From assembly GCF_001613445.1 (NCBI RefSeq), contig NZ_BDCJ01000017.1, forward strand, positions 62,001 through 126,000: a DNA stretch of 64,000 nucleotides, read 5' to 3'. The stretch is from Nocardia grenadensis NBRC 108939 (GTDB taxonomy: Bacteria > Actinomycetota > Actinomycetes > Mycobacteriales > Mycobacteriaceae). Of the stretch, positions 34,185-42,906 are shown one piece after another. The notes beneath the pieces were generated by a model, which saw only the letters and a program-made list of their open reading frames with translations, was not told the origin of the DNA and made no database searches. The stretch's first letter is position 1. Every line of letters starts with the position of its first letter. The position numbers were made by a program, and so were the translations under genes.

Positions 34185-34667
34185 GTGAGCAACAACCCCT
34201 CCGATCTTCGTGCGCTGGACCACGCGCTGCGCGAGGTCGCGCGGGCGGTTCGTAAGGCCACCCCGCGTCTCACCGGCGCCGAACCGCTCACCGACACCCA
34301 GTTCGAGGCGCTGCGCATAATCGTGCACAATCCCGGCGCCGCGGCGGGCGAACTGGCCGCGCTGACCGGTACCCGGCCGAGCAATATGAGTGTGACCCTG
34401 CGCCAACTGGGCGAGTACGGCCTCATCGACCGCGAGCCCGACCCGGCGGACCGCCGCTGCAGCCGGATCATGCCCACCGAAAAGGCCATCGCGCACGCCC
34501 GCGAGATGGAAGCGGTGCGTACCCGGCTCGTCCTCGACGCCCTCGGCGACCTCGCTCCGGAGGATCTGCAGAGTCTGACCGCGGCCATCGGCGGCCTCCG
34601 CGCCCTCGCCGACGCGCTCACCGGCGCAGCCCCGGCGCCGACGACCCGCTTGCGTACCGGGGGCTGA
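34185..34667 (+). CDS. MarR-family transcriptional regulator
   Basis: A 160-residue MarR protein. The winged helix-turn-helix shows AGELAALTGTRPSNMSVTLRQLGEYGLIDREPDPADRR-type sequence, with recognition helix SNMSVTLRQL and the wing arginines DPADRRC. It begins with GTG at 34185. Divergent from the MFS transporter with a shared palindromic operator, the classic arrangement for a drug-responsive repressor. Confidence 0.93.
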   Translation: MSNNPSDLRALDHALREVARAVRKATPRLTGAEPLTDTQFEALRIIVHNPGAAAGELAALTGTRPSNMSVTLRQLGEYGLIDREPDPADRRCSRIMPTEKAIAHAREMEAVRTRLVLDALGDLAPEDLQSLTAAIGGLRALADALTGAAPAPTTRLRTGG

Positions 34668-34684
34668 CGCCGTTACCGCCCGCC

Positions 34685-34722
34685 CCGGTACGACCCACCT
34701 GGAACCGGATGGGTCGTACCGG
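34685..34722. terminator. Bidirectional terminator between marR and fadE5-like gene
   Basis: Perfect 13-bp stem CCGGTACGACCCA / TGGGTCGTACCGG with a 12-nt loop, between two convergent stops. Confidence 0.75.
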
Positions 34723-34727
34723 CCGGA

Positions 34728-36551
34728 TCAGAACGCTTCTTCGGGCAGGCTCATGATGTCGGTGTCGATCGCCGCGATGATCTCCTTGGTCGCGGCGAGG
34801 GTGGGCAATACGTTCTTCGCGAAGAAACTCGCCACCCCGACCTTGCCCGTGTAGAACGGCCGATCGCGCTCGTCCGCCGCGGCCAGTGCCGCGGTGGCGA
34901 CCTCCGCCTGCACCAGTAGCCGCCAGCCGATCAGCAGATCGCCCACCGCCAGCAGGAACCGCACCGAGCCGAGCCCCACCTTGTACAGCTCCGTGGGATC
35001 GGACTGGGCGGCCACGGCATAGCCGGTCAACGACCCTGCCATAGCCTGGACATCCGCCAGCGCGGTGCGCAACAGTGCCCGCTCGGTGTCCAGTCGGCCG
35101 GTGGGCGCATCGAGGAAAGCGGTGATCTGACCGAAGATCTGCCCCGCCGCGGCGCCCTTGTCCCGAATGATCTTGCGGAAGAAGAAGTCCTGCGCCTGGA
35201 TGGCGGTGGTGCCCTCGTACAGCGAGTCGATCTTCGCGTCCCGGATGTACTGCTCGATCGGATAGTCCTGGAGGTAGCCGGAACCGCCCAGGGTCTGCAG
35301 GGATTCGGTCAGGTACTGATAGGCCCGCTCGGAACCGACGCCCTTGACGATGGGCAGCAGGAAATCGTCGATCCGATGTGCCGTTTCGGCATCCACCCCG
35401 GAAACCAGTTGCGCCACATCGGCATCCTGGTGGATCGCGGTGTAGAGGTAGACCGCGCGCATCCCCTCGGCATACGCCTTCTGCATGGCCAGACTGCGCC
35501 GCACATCGGGATGCCGGGTGATCGGGACCCGGGGCGCGGTCTTGTCGGTCATCCGGGTGAGGTCGGCGCCCTGTACCCGCTCCTTCGCGTAGGCGAGCGC
35601 GTTCAGGTACCCGGTGGACAGGGTCCCACTGGATTTGACGCCGACCGTCATACGCGCGTTCTCGATGACCTTGAACATCTGGGCGATTCCGTCGTGACTG
35701 TCGCCGACCAGCCAGCCCACGGCGGGTTTCTCGCCGCCGAAGGTGAGTTCACAGGTGGGCGAGGATTTCAGGCCCATCTTGTGTTCGACATTGGTCACGT
35801 ACACGCCGTTGCGCTCGCCCAGTTCCAGGGTCTGCGGATCGAACAGGAATTTCGGTACGTAGAACAGGGACAGACCCTTGGTGCCCGGTCCCGCGCCCTC
35901 GGGCCGCGCCAGCACGAGGTGGAAGACGTTCTCCGCGGTCTCGCCGACGTCGGCGCCGGAGATAAAACGTTTGACGCCCTCGATATGCCAGGTGCCGTCG
36001 GGCTGTTCGATCGCTTTGGCCCGGCCCGCACCCACATCCGAACCCGCGTCGGGTTCGGTGAGCACCATGGTGCCCTGCCAGTGCCGCTCGAAACCGGCTG
36101 CCGCCCAGTGCTTCTGCTGCTCGGTACCGATACCGAACAGGACCTGCGCCATCACCGAGCCCATATCGAAGAACACCGCGGCCGGGTTGGCGCAGGTGAT
36201 CATCTCGCTCACCGCCCAGCACAGCGCGGCAGGCGCGGGCATCCCGCCCATCGCCTCGGGTTTGCCGAGACGGTTCCACCCGGCTTTCCGGACGGCGTAC
36301 ACGGTCTCGGCCAACGGTTCCGGGACGGTGATCGAATGGGTGTCCGGGACGAACTCCACCGGATCTCGGTCGGCGGCCGCGAAGGATTCCGCCACCGGCC
36401 CTTCGGCCAGGCGCTTCACCTCCGCCAGGATCTCCCGCGCGGTATCGGTGTCGAGATCCCCGTACGCACCGGTGTCGAGGATTTTGCCCAGTTCGAACAC
36501 CTCGAAGAGGTTGAACTCGATATCACGCAGATTCGCCCGGTAGTGACCCAC
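34728..36551 (-). CDS. Acyl-CoA dehydrogenase, FadE5-like
   Basis: A 607-residue acyl-CoA dehydrogenase of the long mycobacterial FadE5 (Rv0244c) type, with an extended N-terminus (HYRANLRDIEFNLFEVFELGK) and C-terminal helical domain. FAD/substrate motifs include MVLTEPDAGSDVGAGRAKA and the substrate-end LQTLGGSGYLQDYPIEQYIRDAKID. The ATAIQAQDF-like segment (TTAIQAQDFFFRK) is present. It performs the first step of beta-oxidation. In M. tuberculosis the orthologue is not in this neighbourhood, so this is an insertion relative to that gene order. Confidence 0.9.
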   Translation of the reverse strand: MGHYRANLRDIEFNLFEVFELGKILDTGAYGDLDTDTAREILAEVKRLAEGPVAESFAAADRDPVEFVPDTHSITVPEPLAETVYAVRKAGWNRLGKPEAMGGMPAPAALCWAVSEMITCANPAAVFFDMGSVMAQVLFGIGTEQQKHWAAAGFERHWQGTMVLTEPDAGSDVGAGRAKAIEQPDGTWHIEGVKRFISGADVGETAENVFHLVLARPEGAGPGTKGLSLFYVPKFLFDPQTLELGERNGVYVTNVEHKMGLKSSPTCELTFGGEKPAVGWLVGDSHDGIAQMFKVIENARMTVGVKSSGTLSTGYLNALAYAKERVQGADLTRMTDKTAPRVPITRHPDVRRSLAMQKAYAEGMRAVYLYTAIHQDADVAQLVSGVDAETAHRIDDFLLPIVKGVGSERAYQYLTESLQTLGGSGYLQDYPIEQYIRDAKIDSLYEGTTAIQAQDFFFRKIIRDKGAAAGQIFGQITAFLDAPTGRLDTERALLRTALADVQAMAGSLTGYAVAAQSDPTELYKVGLGSVRFLLAVGDLLIGWRLLVQAEVATAALAAADERDRPFYTGKVGVASFFAKNVLPTLAATKEIIAAIDTDIMSLPEEAF

Positions 36552-36720
36552 GGCTGTCCTCCTGGTCGGTACGGTCGGCGGCCGGCCGACCGCATGGTTA
36601 CAGGCTTTTTGACATCGTACGAACTGAAGGGTGCCGGACCCGGCGGCGGGTACGCAACCGTAGCCTCGCGCACCTGGGCCCGCGTCCGCCGGCAGTGTCC
36701 GGGACGGGTGCGTTACCGCC

Positions 36721-37590
36721 TCAGCAACCCGGCTGCAACGGCCAGCACTCCACCGGTCCCCCGGGCGCGGGTACGGCCGGCGCGACGGTGGTGCTGGGTG
36801 CCGCCGGTTCGGCGGTGGGGCCGTCGGCGAGCAGGGAACCGGCGATCGCGCCCAGCACTATCAACACGCCCAGCACCGCGACCCCCAGCACCGCCCAGCC
36901 GATGAGGTCCTGGGTGCGACCGGAATCCGGCCGGCGCCAGCCGGGACGCTCCCGTGGTTTCCGCGGCGGCTCCGGCAGTTTGTCCTCGAAGCCGGCGGCG
37001 ATCAGTTCGGCGCGATCCGGCGCCCAGCCGGTGAGCGCCCGGGTGGCCGCGCAGACCCGGCCCAGTGTCCAGCGGGGCGGTCCGGGGGCGAAATTCTCCA
37101 GGAAGATCCGCAGTTCGGTGTATTCGACCGCGTTCCCGACCACCACATCCAATCCCGGGCGCAGGGTTTCCCGGCCCGGCCGCAGTGTCACGCCCCGCAT
37201 GGGCACCAGTGCCACCGCACCGCACAGCTGTCCGGGATCGTAGGTGGCGCGTTCGAAGGTCAGCTCGACCTCCCGCACCGCACTCTCCAGGTGCCGTATC
37301 GGATTGACCCCGAATGCCAATTCCAGATCCGCGGCGACCGCGCCGACCTGCCACGGCCGGTCCCGCGAAACCGTCAGCACCCCGCTCTGCCGGCTCCGGA
37401 ACCCGACCACCTCGATCACGAGAACTCCCTGGGGCGTCCAGATCACCGCCCCGACCTGCCGGGTTCCGCGCTGGGTGCCGATCCGCAGGTCGACGATGGC
37501 CAAGCCGGTCGTCGGCAACTGCCGCAGGCATTGCACGAATTCCATTTCGGCCGCGGATAGTTCCGCCCGATCGTCGACCTTCACCAGCAT
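36721..37590 (-). CDS. NERD-like domain membrane protein
   Basis: A 289-residue protein with an N-terminal region resembling the nuclease-related NERD domain (VGAVIWTPQGVLVIEVVGF, about 47-65) and a C-terminal transmembrane helix (about 231-254) followed by a Pro/Ala tail. In NERD domains the segment normally reads IExK; here it is IEVV, so the catalytic lysine is missing and nuclease activity is doubtful. Similar proteins with a NERD-like domain and one helix occur in mycobacteria and Nocardia. Function unknown. Confidence 0.65.
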   Translation of the reverse strand: MLVKVDDRAELSAAEMEFVQCLRQLPTTGLAIVDLRIGTQRGTRQVGAVIWTPQGVLVIEVVGFRSRQSGVLTVSRDRPWQVGAVAADLELAFGVNPIRHLESAVREVELTFERATYDPGQLCGAVALVPMRGVTLRPGRETLRPGLDVVVGNAVEYTELRIFLENFAPGPPRWTLGRVCAATRALTGWAPDRAELIAAGFEDKLPEPPRKPRERPGWRRPDSGRTQDLIGWAVLGVAVLGVLIVLGAIAGSLLADGPTAEPAAPSTTVAPAVPAPGGPVECWPLQPGC

Positions 37591-37705
37591 CGTGCTCTAC
37601 CTCTGCCGCGTGTCGTTGCCCCTCATGCCACCACCGACCCCCATGTCGATCATGGCCCGCCAGCCACTTTCGTACCACTCATATGACCTGCGGTTCAGGC
37701 GAATC

Positions 37706-37742
37706 GGGAATCAGCGCCCCGGACCTCGGGGCACTGATTCCC
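37706..37742 (-). terminator. Hairpin downstream of the VOC gene
   Basis: GGGAATCAG-C-GCCCC pairs with GGGGC-A-CTGATTCCC around a short loop, 22 bp after the VOC stop. Confidence 0.7.
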
Positions 37743-37763
37743 GGTACGGCACCCGTGCGGGCG

Positions 37764-38141
37764 TCAGACCCATTGCACGAGCTGATAGATGATCCCGTTC
37801 CGATCGGTCGTCTGGAAGTAGCGCTCCCCCCATTCCTCGGTCTCGACGGGGGTGACGATCGGGGCCCCGTTCTTCTGCAACCGCGCGTATTCGGTGTCGA
37901 TATCGGCCACCACGAACACCACGAGCAGCCCGTCCCCGGCGGGGCCGGCGGCACGTTCGGGTTTGAAGGTGGACAGTCCGGTGCGCAGATAGATGAGGTT
38001 CGGTCCGGCTTCGGGATGGGCGAGCGAGACGAAACCGTCGGCCGTCATCTGCTCGGTGAACCCGAAGTGGGTGGTGACGAACTCCGCCGACGCGGCCGGG
38101 TCGGCGACGTTCAGCGAGATGGCGGATCCGGTGATGCGCAT
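37764..38141 (-). CDS. VOC/glyoxalase superfamily protein
   Basis: A 125-residue single-module vicinal oxygen chelate protein: two beta-alpha-beta-beta-beta units beginning ISLNVADPAASAEFVTTHFGF and LLVVFVVADIDTEYARLQKNG. Members include dioxygenases, glyoxalases and antibiotic-binding proteins; which applies here cannot be told. The ATG at 38141 follows GGAGGTCAT; longer starts are unlikely. Upstream AT-rich sequence (around 38160-38200) probably carries the promoter. Confidence 0.85.
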   Translation of the reverse strand: MRITGSAISLNVADPAASAEFVTTHFGFTEQMTADGFVSLAHPEAGPNLIYLRTGLSTFKPERAAGPAGDGLLVVFVVADIDTEYARLQKNGAPIVTPVETEEWGERYFQTTDRNGIIYQLVQWV

Positions 38142-38316
38142 ATGACCTCCATATTCCAAAACACCGTATGGCGTACGTAGTATTTGTACCGGACGGAATA
38201 GTGCGCCGCATCGTGATCCGCCGCACGCCGGAGACCTGCCGGAACCGACCGCTCGCCTTCTCGGCACCGACCGCCCGCGCCGGGCCGAACCCGGCCCGGG
38301 CAGCTAATCTCGTGTC

Positions 38317-39198
38317 ATGCCTGACGCTCGGCCCACCGAAACGCCCACGATCGCGCTGGTACTGGGAGGCGGTGGCCCGGTCGGCATCGCCTGGCTGAGC
38401 GGGCTGGCGACAGGTCTGCGCGACGCCGGAATCGACCTGGCCCGGGCCGACCGCATCATCGGCACCTCCGCCGGAGCGGTCGTCGGCTCGGCCCTCGCCG
38501 CCGGGATCGATATCGCCACGATCCTGACCCCGCGACCGCAGCCCGCCGAGCCGGTCCGGCACGATTACGCCCCGCTGCTGGAGATAGCCGCACTGCTGCG
38601 CGCCGTCGATCAGGATCGCGAACTGGTCCTCCAGCGGGTCGGCGAACTCGCCCTGGGCGCCGACACCGGCGACCCGGCGGTCCACATCGACCGCATCGGC
38701 TCACTCGTCGGTTTCGCCGACTGGCCCGAACACGATCTGCGGATCGCCGCCATCGATATCGGGTCGGGGACACTCACCGCCTGGACCCGGGGCGGCGCCG
38801 CGACTCTTGTCGAAGCGCTCGCCTCGAGTACCGCGGTGCCCGGCGTCTTCCCCCCGATCGAGATCGCCGGCCGGCACTACATCGACGGCGGGGTCCGCTC
38901 CACCGTCAACGCCGACCTCGCCGTGGGTCACGATGTGATCGTGATCCTGGAACCGCTGGCGCATGTGTATCCGCGCACCCGCGCCGACCGGGAACTCGGA
39001 TCGGTCCGGGAGATCTCGATACGCCCGGACGATATCGCCGTCGCCGCATTCGGCACCGATCTCTTCGCCGATACCGCCCTCTACCCGGCCTACGAATCCG
39101 GCGTCCGGCAGGCGGCGGCAGCGGCGGCCGAGCTGAAGGAATTCTGGCCCGCCGGCCGGGCCGCGTCAGATCACGCGCGGACCGCGGGCGGCGCGTAG
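38317..39198 (+). CDS. Patatin-like phospholipase
   Basis: A 293-residue patatin-family acyl hydrolase. The oxyanion hole GGGGPVG (17-23), the nucleophile elbow GTSAG (Ser51) and the catalytic aspartate in YIDGGVRS form the Ser-Asp dyad. No signal peptide is seen, so it is cytoplasmic unless exported by a contact system. It overlaps the convergent XRE-TPR gene by 33 bp at the 3' ends. Confidence 0.92.
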   Translation: MPDARPTETPTIALVLGGGGPVGIAWLSGLATGLRDAGIDLARADRIIGTSAGAVVGSALAAGIDIATILTPRPQPAEPVRHDYAPLLEIAALLRAVDQDRELVLQRVGELALGADTGDPAVHIDRIGSLVGFADWPEHDLRIAAIDIGSGTLTAWTRGGAATLVEALASSTAVPGVFPPIEIAGRHYIDGGVRSTVNADLAVGHDVIVILEPLAHVYPRTRADRELGSVREISIRPDDIAVAAFGTDLFADTALYPAYESGVRQAAAAAAELKEFWPAGRAASDHARTAGGA

Positions 39199-40437
39199 TC
39201 CGCTGCGCGCCGGCCCGGCCCGGCCCGTCACCGGCTGGATGAGTGCCGCGTCCACTCCGATCCGCTGCGCGAAGGCGCCGAGACCGGGGGTGCCCCGATC
39301 CATACTGAGCAGGTCCGTGGTCGTCGAACGCACCGACCTGTGCCGGTAGAGCTGTTCCGGGGCGAGTAGTTCGGCCTCCAGCAGAAGGGCCAGTGCGCGT
39401 TCGGGACTGCGCCGCTGGGCCCACGCGCGGGCGGTATCGACGAGCAATCGACCCTGATGCCCGGGCGAGAGCCGCCCCCGGTCGATCTTCCCCGCGAGCC
39501 TGATCGCGGTGCCGGCGTCGCCCAGTTCCACCGCGACCGCGACCTCGTGCAGGTCCACGGCGGTGGGACCGAAATCCGTATGGTGATCGTCGCGGTCCCC
39601 GCCGAGGCCGGCCGCCGCGGCCCGGGCGGCGGCGATCATCTCGTAGGCCTGCTCGGCCTCCTCGGTGCGCGCCGCGATCAGGGCGAGCTGCAGGGTCAAC
39701 GCGCCGTACACACTCGCGGCACGAGGCCCGCCCCGGCCCATGAGCTCCCCGAGGGCCGCGCGCGCGGTTTCCGCGGTTCGCTTCGCCTGGTCGAGTCGGT
39801 GCGCACACTGGAAGACGAGCGCGAGACGAAAAGCGCCCGCCGCCATCAGGATCGGGTCCTCCGCATACCGAGCCGCGGTGATCGCGCGCTCGGCGGCGAC
39901 CCAGGCGGCATCGAACTGCTGTAGATCGGCGAGCGCGACAGCGTAGGCCTGACAGGTGTGGGCGAGCAGGCCCTCGGCCCGGCGGGAGTCGGCGTGCGCG
40001 ACCGCGACGGCCAGGTCGGGAAGCAATGATTCGAGCAGCTCCCGCAACTCCGTGTAGTGGCCCAGCCGGGTGAACGTCCACGCGGCGTCGGCCCTCTCGG
40101 CGAGGCGGTCGATATCCGGGGCCACGGCCGCGCCGGTCGTCATCGCTCGCAGCGCGTGATTATCGGTGAGCAGTAGCCGCAGCCCCGCCGCGTCGGCCGG
40201 GATCTGTTCGGCCTGCGCGGTGGGGGCCGACGGCGCCAGCTCGGCGACGGGCATATCGAGGACATCGGCGATACGTTCGAGTACATCCAGCGCCTTGACC
40301 GGCCGCACGCCGCGTTCCACCTGGGAGACCCATGCCTCCGACCGTTTGATCAATGGCGCGAAATCGCGCTGCGACAGACCTTTCCGCGCCCGGTAGTAGG
40401 CGATCTTGCGGCCGATCCCGGAATCGTGATCGGTCAT
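39166..40437 (-). CDS. XRE regulator with C-terminal TPR-like domain
   Basis: A 423-residue regulator: helix-turn-helix at about 10-65 (GLSQRDFAPLIKRSEAWVSQVERGVRP), then about 300 residues of helical repeats resembling tetratricopeptide units (for example AWVAAERAITAARYAEDPI, ERALALLLEAELL). HTH plus TPR is the layout of RRNPP-type peptide-sensing regulators and of several actinobacterial developmental regulators. A small ORF overlaps its start by 4 bp. The C-terminal tail is rich in Arg/Gly/Pro. Ligand and targets are unknown. Confidence 0.85.
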   Translation of the reverse strand: MTDHDSGIGRKIAYYRARKGLSQRDFAPLIKRSEAWVSQVERGVRPVKALDVLERIADVLDMPVAELAPSAPTAQAEQIPADAAGLRLLLTDNHALRAMTTGAAVAPDIDRLAERADAAWTFTRLGHYTELRELLESLLPDLAVAVAHADSRRAEGLLAHTCQAYAVALADLQQFDAAWVAAERAITAARYAEDPILMAAGAFRLALVFQCAHRLDQAKRTAETARAALGELMGRGGPRAASVYGALTLQLALIAARTEEAEQAYEMIAAARAAAAGLGGDRDDHHTDFGPTAVDLHEVAVAVELGDAGTAIRLAGKIDRGRLSPGHQGRLLVDTARAWAQRRSPERALALLLEAELLAPEQLYRHRSVRSTTTDLLSMDRGTPGLGAFAQRIGVDAALIQPVTGRAGPARSGLRAARGPRVI

Positions 40438-40580
40438 CGGCCGAGCGCACCTTCGGCCGCGGCCGGGCCCGGCCGGGTGATGCCCCGGTGGAACGCGCGT
40501 CGCCGGTTTCCCGTCACCGGGTCGAATACTGCCGCGCCCGTCGGGTCGTGCATATCGAAGCGGGGCACCAGTTCTTGCAT
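40434..40580 (-). CDS. 48-residue protein coupled to the XRE-TPR regulator
   Basis: A short ORF beginning MQELVPRFDMHDPTG at 40580 with a GGAG site 6 bp upstream; its stop overlaps the regulator ATG (ATGA). It contains FDPVTGNRRRAFHRG and a Pro/Ala-rich end. No signal peptide or cysteines. I do not recognise a family. The good ribosome-binding site and coupling make it a likely real gene; a role as a regulator ligand or RiPP-like precursor is speculation. Confidence 0.6.
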   Translation of the reverse strand: MQELVPRFDMHDPTGAAVFDPVTGNRRRAFHRGITRPGPAAAEGALGR

Positions 40581-40640
40581 ATCTGGCTCCTTCGTTGCGA
40601 CTCCGGCCTGTGACCGATCGTAGGACGACAAGCTCTCCAC

Positions 40641-40934
40641 AAAATGCTAACCAGTATTTCGATACCACTGGAGTAGCGAATTGATCTATTACTGCCCGAG
40701 CCGGGCGCAGTCGCCTCGGGTAGGACCGCGCGGGCCCGGCCGATACCGAATTCCGCTGCGGAATCCCACCCCGCGGTCCGCCCGTCACCTCAACCCGCCG
40801 AGCGTCCGGATAAACACGGTCGATCTCTCACCCCGGGTCCGTGTGTTCGTCCCGAACCCACTGCCGCGACAAGCTTTCCGGACCCATCCCCAGCGCCGCG
40901 CCATCGGCCTGGTGTAACCGACAGCACTGCGCTA
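40641..40934. other. Non-coding stretch upstream of the SRPBCC/ArsR operon
   Basis: Between the micro-ORF and the ArsR operator. No convincing ORF, RNA or repeat. AT-rich sequence near 40640-40690 probably carries the promoter of the micro-ORF/regulator pair. Confidence 0.4.
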
Positions 40935-40954
40935 TTATAAGTTAAAACTTATAA
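40935..40954. promoter_or_regulatory. ArsR-type operator
   Basis: Perfect palindrome TTATAAGTT-AA-AACTTATAA, directly before the GGGAGGAAG ribosome-binding site of the SRPBCC gene. The downstream arsR gene most likely encodes its repressor. Confidence 0.8.
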
Positions 40955-40966
40955 AGGGAGGAAGAC

Positions 40967-41623
40967 ATGGGTTTGCTCACCGATCCCACCGCCATCGCCG
41001 GACTGGTCACCCGAGAGGTCCGCACCGCCGAACGACAGGGCGCGGTCACTCGGATCGCCGTAGCGCGGCGCACCTACGCCACCGATCCGGACGATCTGTG
41101 GGAGGCACTCACCGATATCCAGCGGATTCCGCGCTGGTTCCTGCCGGTCACCGGCGAGCTGACCGTCGGCGGCAGGTATCAGCTCGAAGGAAATGCCGGG
41201 GGCGTGGTCGAAGAATGCGAACGACCGAAACGATTCGCGGTAACCTGGGAGATGGGGCCCATGGTTTCGTGGCTCGAAATCCGGCTCGAACCCGACGCCG
41301 GTGGGACCACACTCGAATTGATGCACGAAGCACCGGTCGATCCGGATATGTGGAAACAATTCGGCCCCGGCGCGGTGGGTGTCGGCTGGGATCTGGCGCT
41401 CATGGGACTCGGCCTGCATCTGGAAACTCGCGCCGACGTCGACCCGGCGGTGGCGCTGGAGTTCCCGGCCACCACCGAGGGCCTGGAATTCGTCCGGGCC
41501 GCGGCGTCCGGTTGGGCGGCGGCGGCGATCACCGACGGTGACGATCCGGCACAGGCCCATGCGGGCGCCGAGGCGACCACCGGCTTCTACACCGTCGGTC
41601 CCGAGGAGGAGGAGCGATCCTGA
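40967..41623 (+). CDS. SRPBCC (AHSA1-type) protein
   Basis: A 218-residue START-like protein with the AHSA1 signature TYATDPDDLWEALTDIQRIPRWFLPVTGEL and GRYQLEGNAGGVV. Such proteins often pair with ArsR regulators in actinobacteria. They bind hydrophobic ligands; activity is unknown. Its stop overlaps the arsR ATG (TGATG), so the two are coupled and share the operator. Confidence 0.9.
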   Translation: MGLLTDPTAIAGLVTREVRTAERQGAVTRIAVARRTYATDPDDLWEALTDIQRIPRWFLPVTGELTVGGRYQLEGNAGGVVEECERPKRFAVTWEMGPMVSWLEIRLEPDAGGTTLELMHEAPVDPDMWKQFGPGAVGVGWDLALMGLGLHLETRADVDPAVALEFPATTEGLEFVRAAASGWAAAAITDGDDPAQAHAGAEATTGFYTVGPEEEERS

Positions 41624-42021
41624 TGGACCGGTCCGCCCCGGCGAACGTGTTCGAGGCACTCGGCGATCCGGTGCGCCGCACGATACTGCAAGTGGTGGCC
41701 GGCGGTGAACGATCCGCGGGCGCCCTGGTCGAGGAGATCCGCGAGCACAGTGCAATCTCGCAACCCGCGGTATCCCAGCACCTCAAGGTATTACGGGAAG
41801 CCGGGCTGGTTCGCGTGCGGTCGGAGGCCAACCGCAGGTACTACACCCTGGAACCGGAGGGTTTCGCCGACGCCCGGGAATGGCTCGCCGCGCTGGTCGA
41901 TCCGCTGGCCCGGTTCGCCCAACCCCTCGACGCCCTCGCGACCGAGGTCGCCCGCGGCAAACGCGAACGGCATGGGAAGACTCCCGGGACAGAAGCGGAC
42001 CGTACAGACAAGTCCGCCTGA
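41623..42021 (+). CDS. ArsR/SmtB-family regulator
   Basis: A 132-residue ArsR regulator with the wHTH region SQPAVSQHLKVLREAGLVRVRSEANRRYYTL. It lacks the ELCVC-type cysteine metal site, so it probably does not sense metals through that site. It is the second gene of the SRPBCC-arsR operon and likely represses it through the palindrome at 40935-40954. Confidence 0.93.
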   Translation: MDRSAPANVFEALGDPVRRTILQVVAGGERSAGALVEEIREHSAISQPAVSQHLKVLREAGLVRVRSEANRRYYTLEPEGFADAREWLAALVDPLARFAQPLDALATEVARGKRERHGKTPGTEADRTDKSA

Positions 42022-42070
42022 CGTTTTCGTTGCGGTCGCCGCCCGGCCCAGCGCCTGCTATACACCTGGG

Positions 42071-42787
42071 ATGCGTAGGTGGATGGCAGGGGCGGCGATC
42101 GCTCTGGCGGCGGTACTGGTCGTCGGGGCCGGCGGCTATTTCCTGATGAACTCACGGACCTACCAACTGGCCGGGCGGCTGGTGGACCGCGTGGAGACCA
42201 GCGAGAAGGTGGTGGCCCTGACGCTGGACGACGGGCCGTCCGAGCGCGCTCCCGAGGTGCTCGATCTGCTCGCCACCGCCGGTATCCCCGCCACCTTCTA
42301 TCTCAACGGCCGCGATCTCGCCGCCCGCCCGGAGCTGGGCCGGGCGATCGTGGCGGCCGGTCACGAACTGGGCAACCACACCTACAACCACCGGCGGATG
42401 GTGCTGGTCTCGTCCGGTACGGTCGCCGACGAGGTGGAAGGTACAGATACCGAGATCCGCGCCGCCGGTTACCGGGGCGACATCACCTTCCGCCCGCCCT
42501 ACGGCAAGAAATTGTGGAATCTGCCGAACTATCTCGCCGACCACGACCGCACCACGATCACCTGGGATGTCGAACCCGAAAAAGGCAACACCGCCACCGA
42601 GGACATCGTCGACGCCACCGTCGACCAGGTGCGCCCGGGGTCGATCATCCTGCTGCACACTATGTACGCCACCGGCGCGGCCTCCCGGGCCGCCGTCGTC
42701 CCGATCGCCGCGAAACTGCACGCGCAGGGCTACCGGTTCGTCACGGTTTCCGAACTGCTCGACCTCGGTGACTCCGCGCGCTCGTGA
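42071..42787 (+). CDS. Polysaccharide deacetylase (NodB-like)
   Basis: A 238-residue membrane-anchored deacetylase with an N-terminal transmembrane helix (about 5-25). NodB motifs are complete: LTLDDGPS (motif 1, catalytic Asp and metal Asp), GNHTYNH (metal histidines) and RPPYGK (motif 3); a C-terminal ILLHTMYATG corresponds to the final His motif. It would remove acetyl groups from cell-wall glycans such as peptidoglycan. The start at 42071 has no strong ribosome-binding site. Confidence 0.92.
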   Translation: MRRWMAGAAIALAAVLVVGAGGYFLMNSRTYQLAGRLVDRVETSEKVVALTLDDGPSERAPEVLDLLATAGIPATFYLNGRDLAARPELGRAIVAAGHELGNHTYNHRRMVLVSSGTVADEVEGTDTEIRAAGYRGDITFRPPYGKKLWNLPNYLADHDRTTITWDVEPEKGNTATEDIVDATVDQVRPGSIILLHTMYATGAASRAAVVPIAAKLHAQGYRFVTVSELLDLGDSARS

Positions 42788-42906
42788 TATACCGAAGCCG
42801 CCTGTTCGAGCGGCACGGCGGCGGGTAGGTTCGGGAGCGGTGCATGCCACAGGCGACCGGCGGGCGCCGTGGGTCGTACGACAATTCCACCGGAGAGGAC
42901 GATGCC

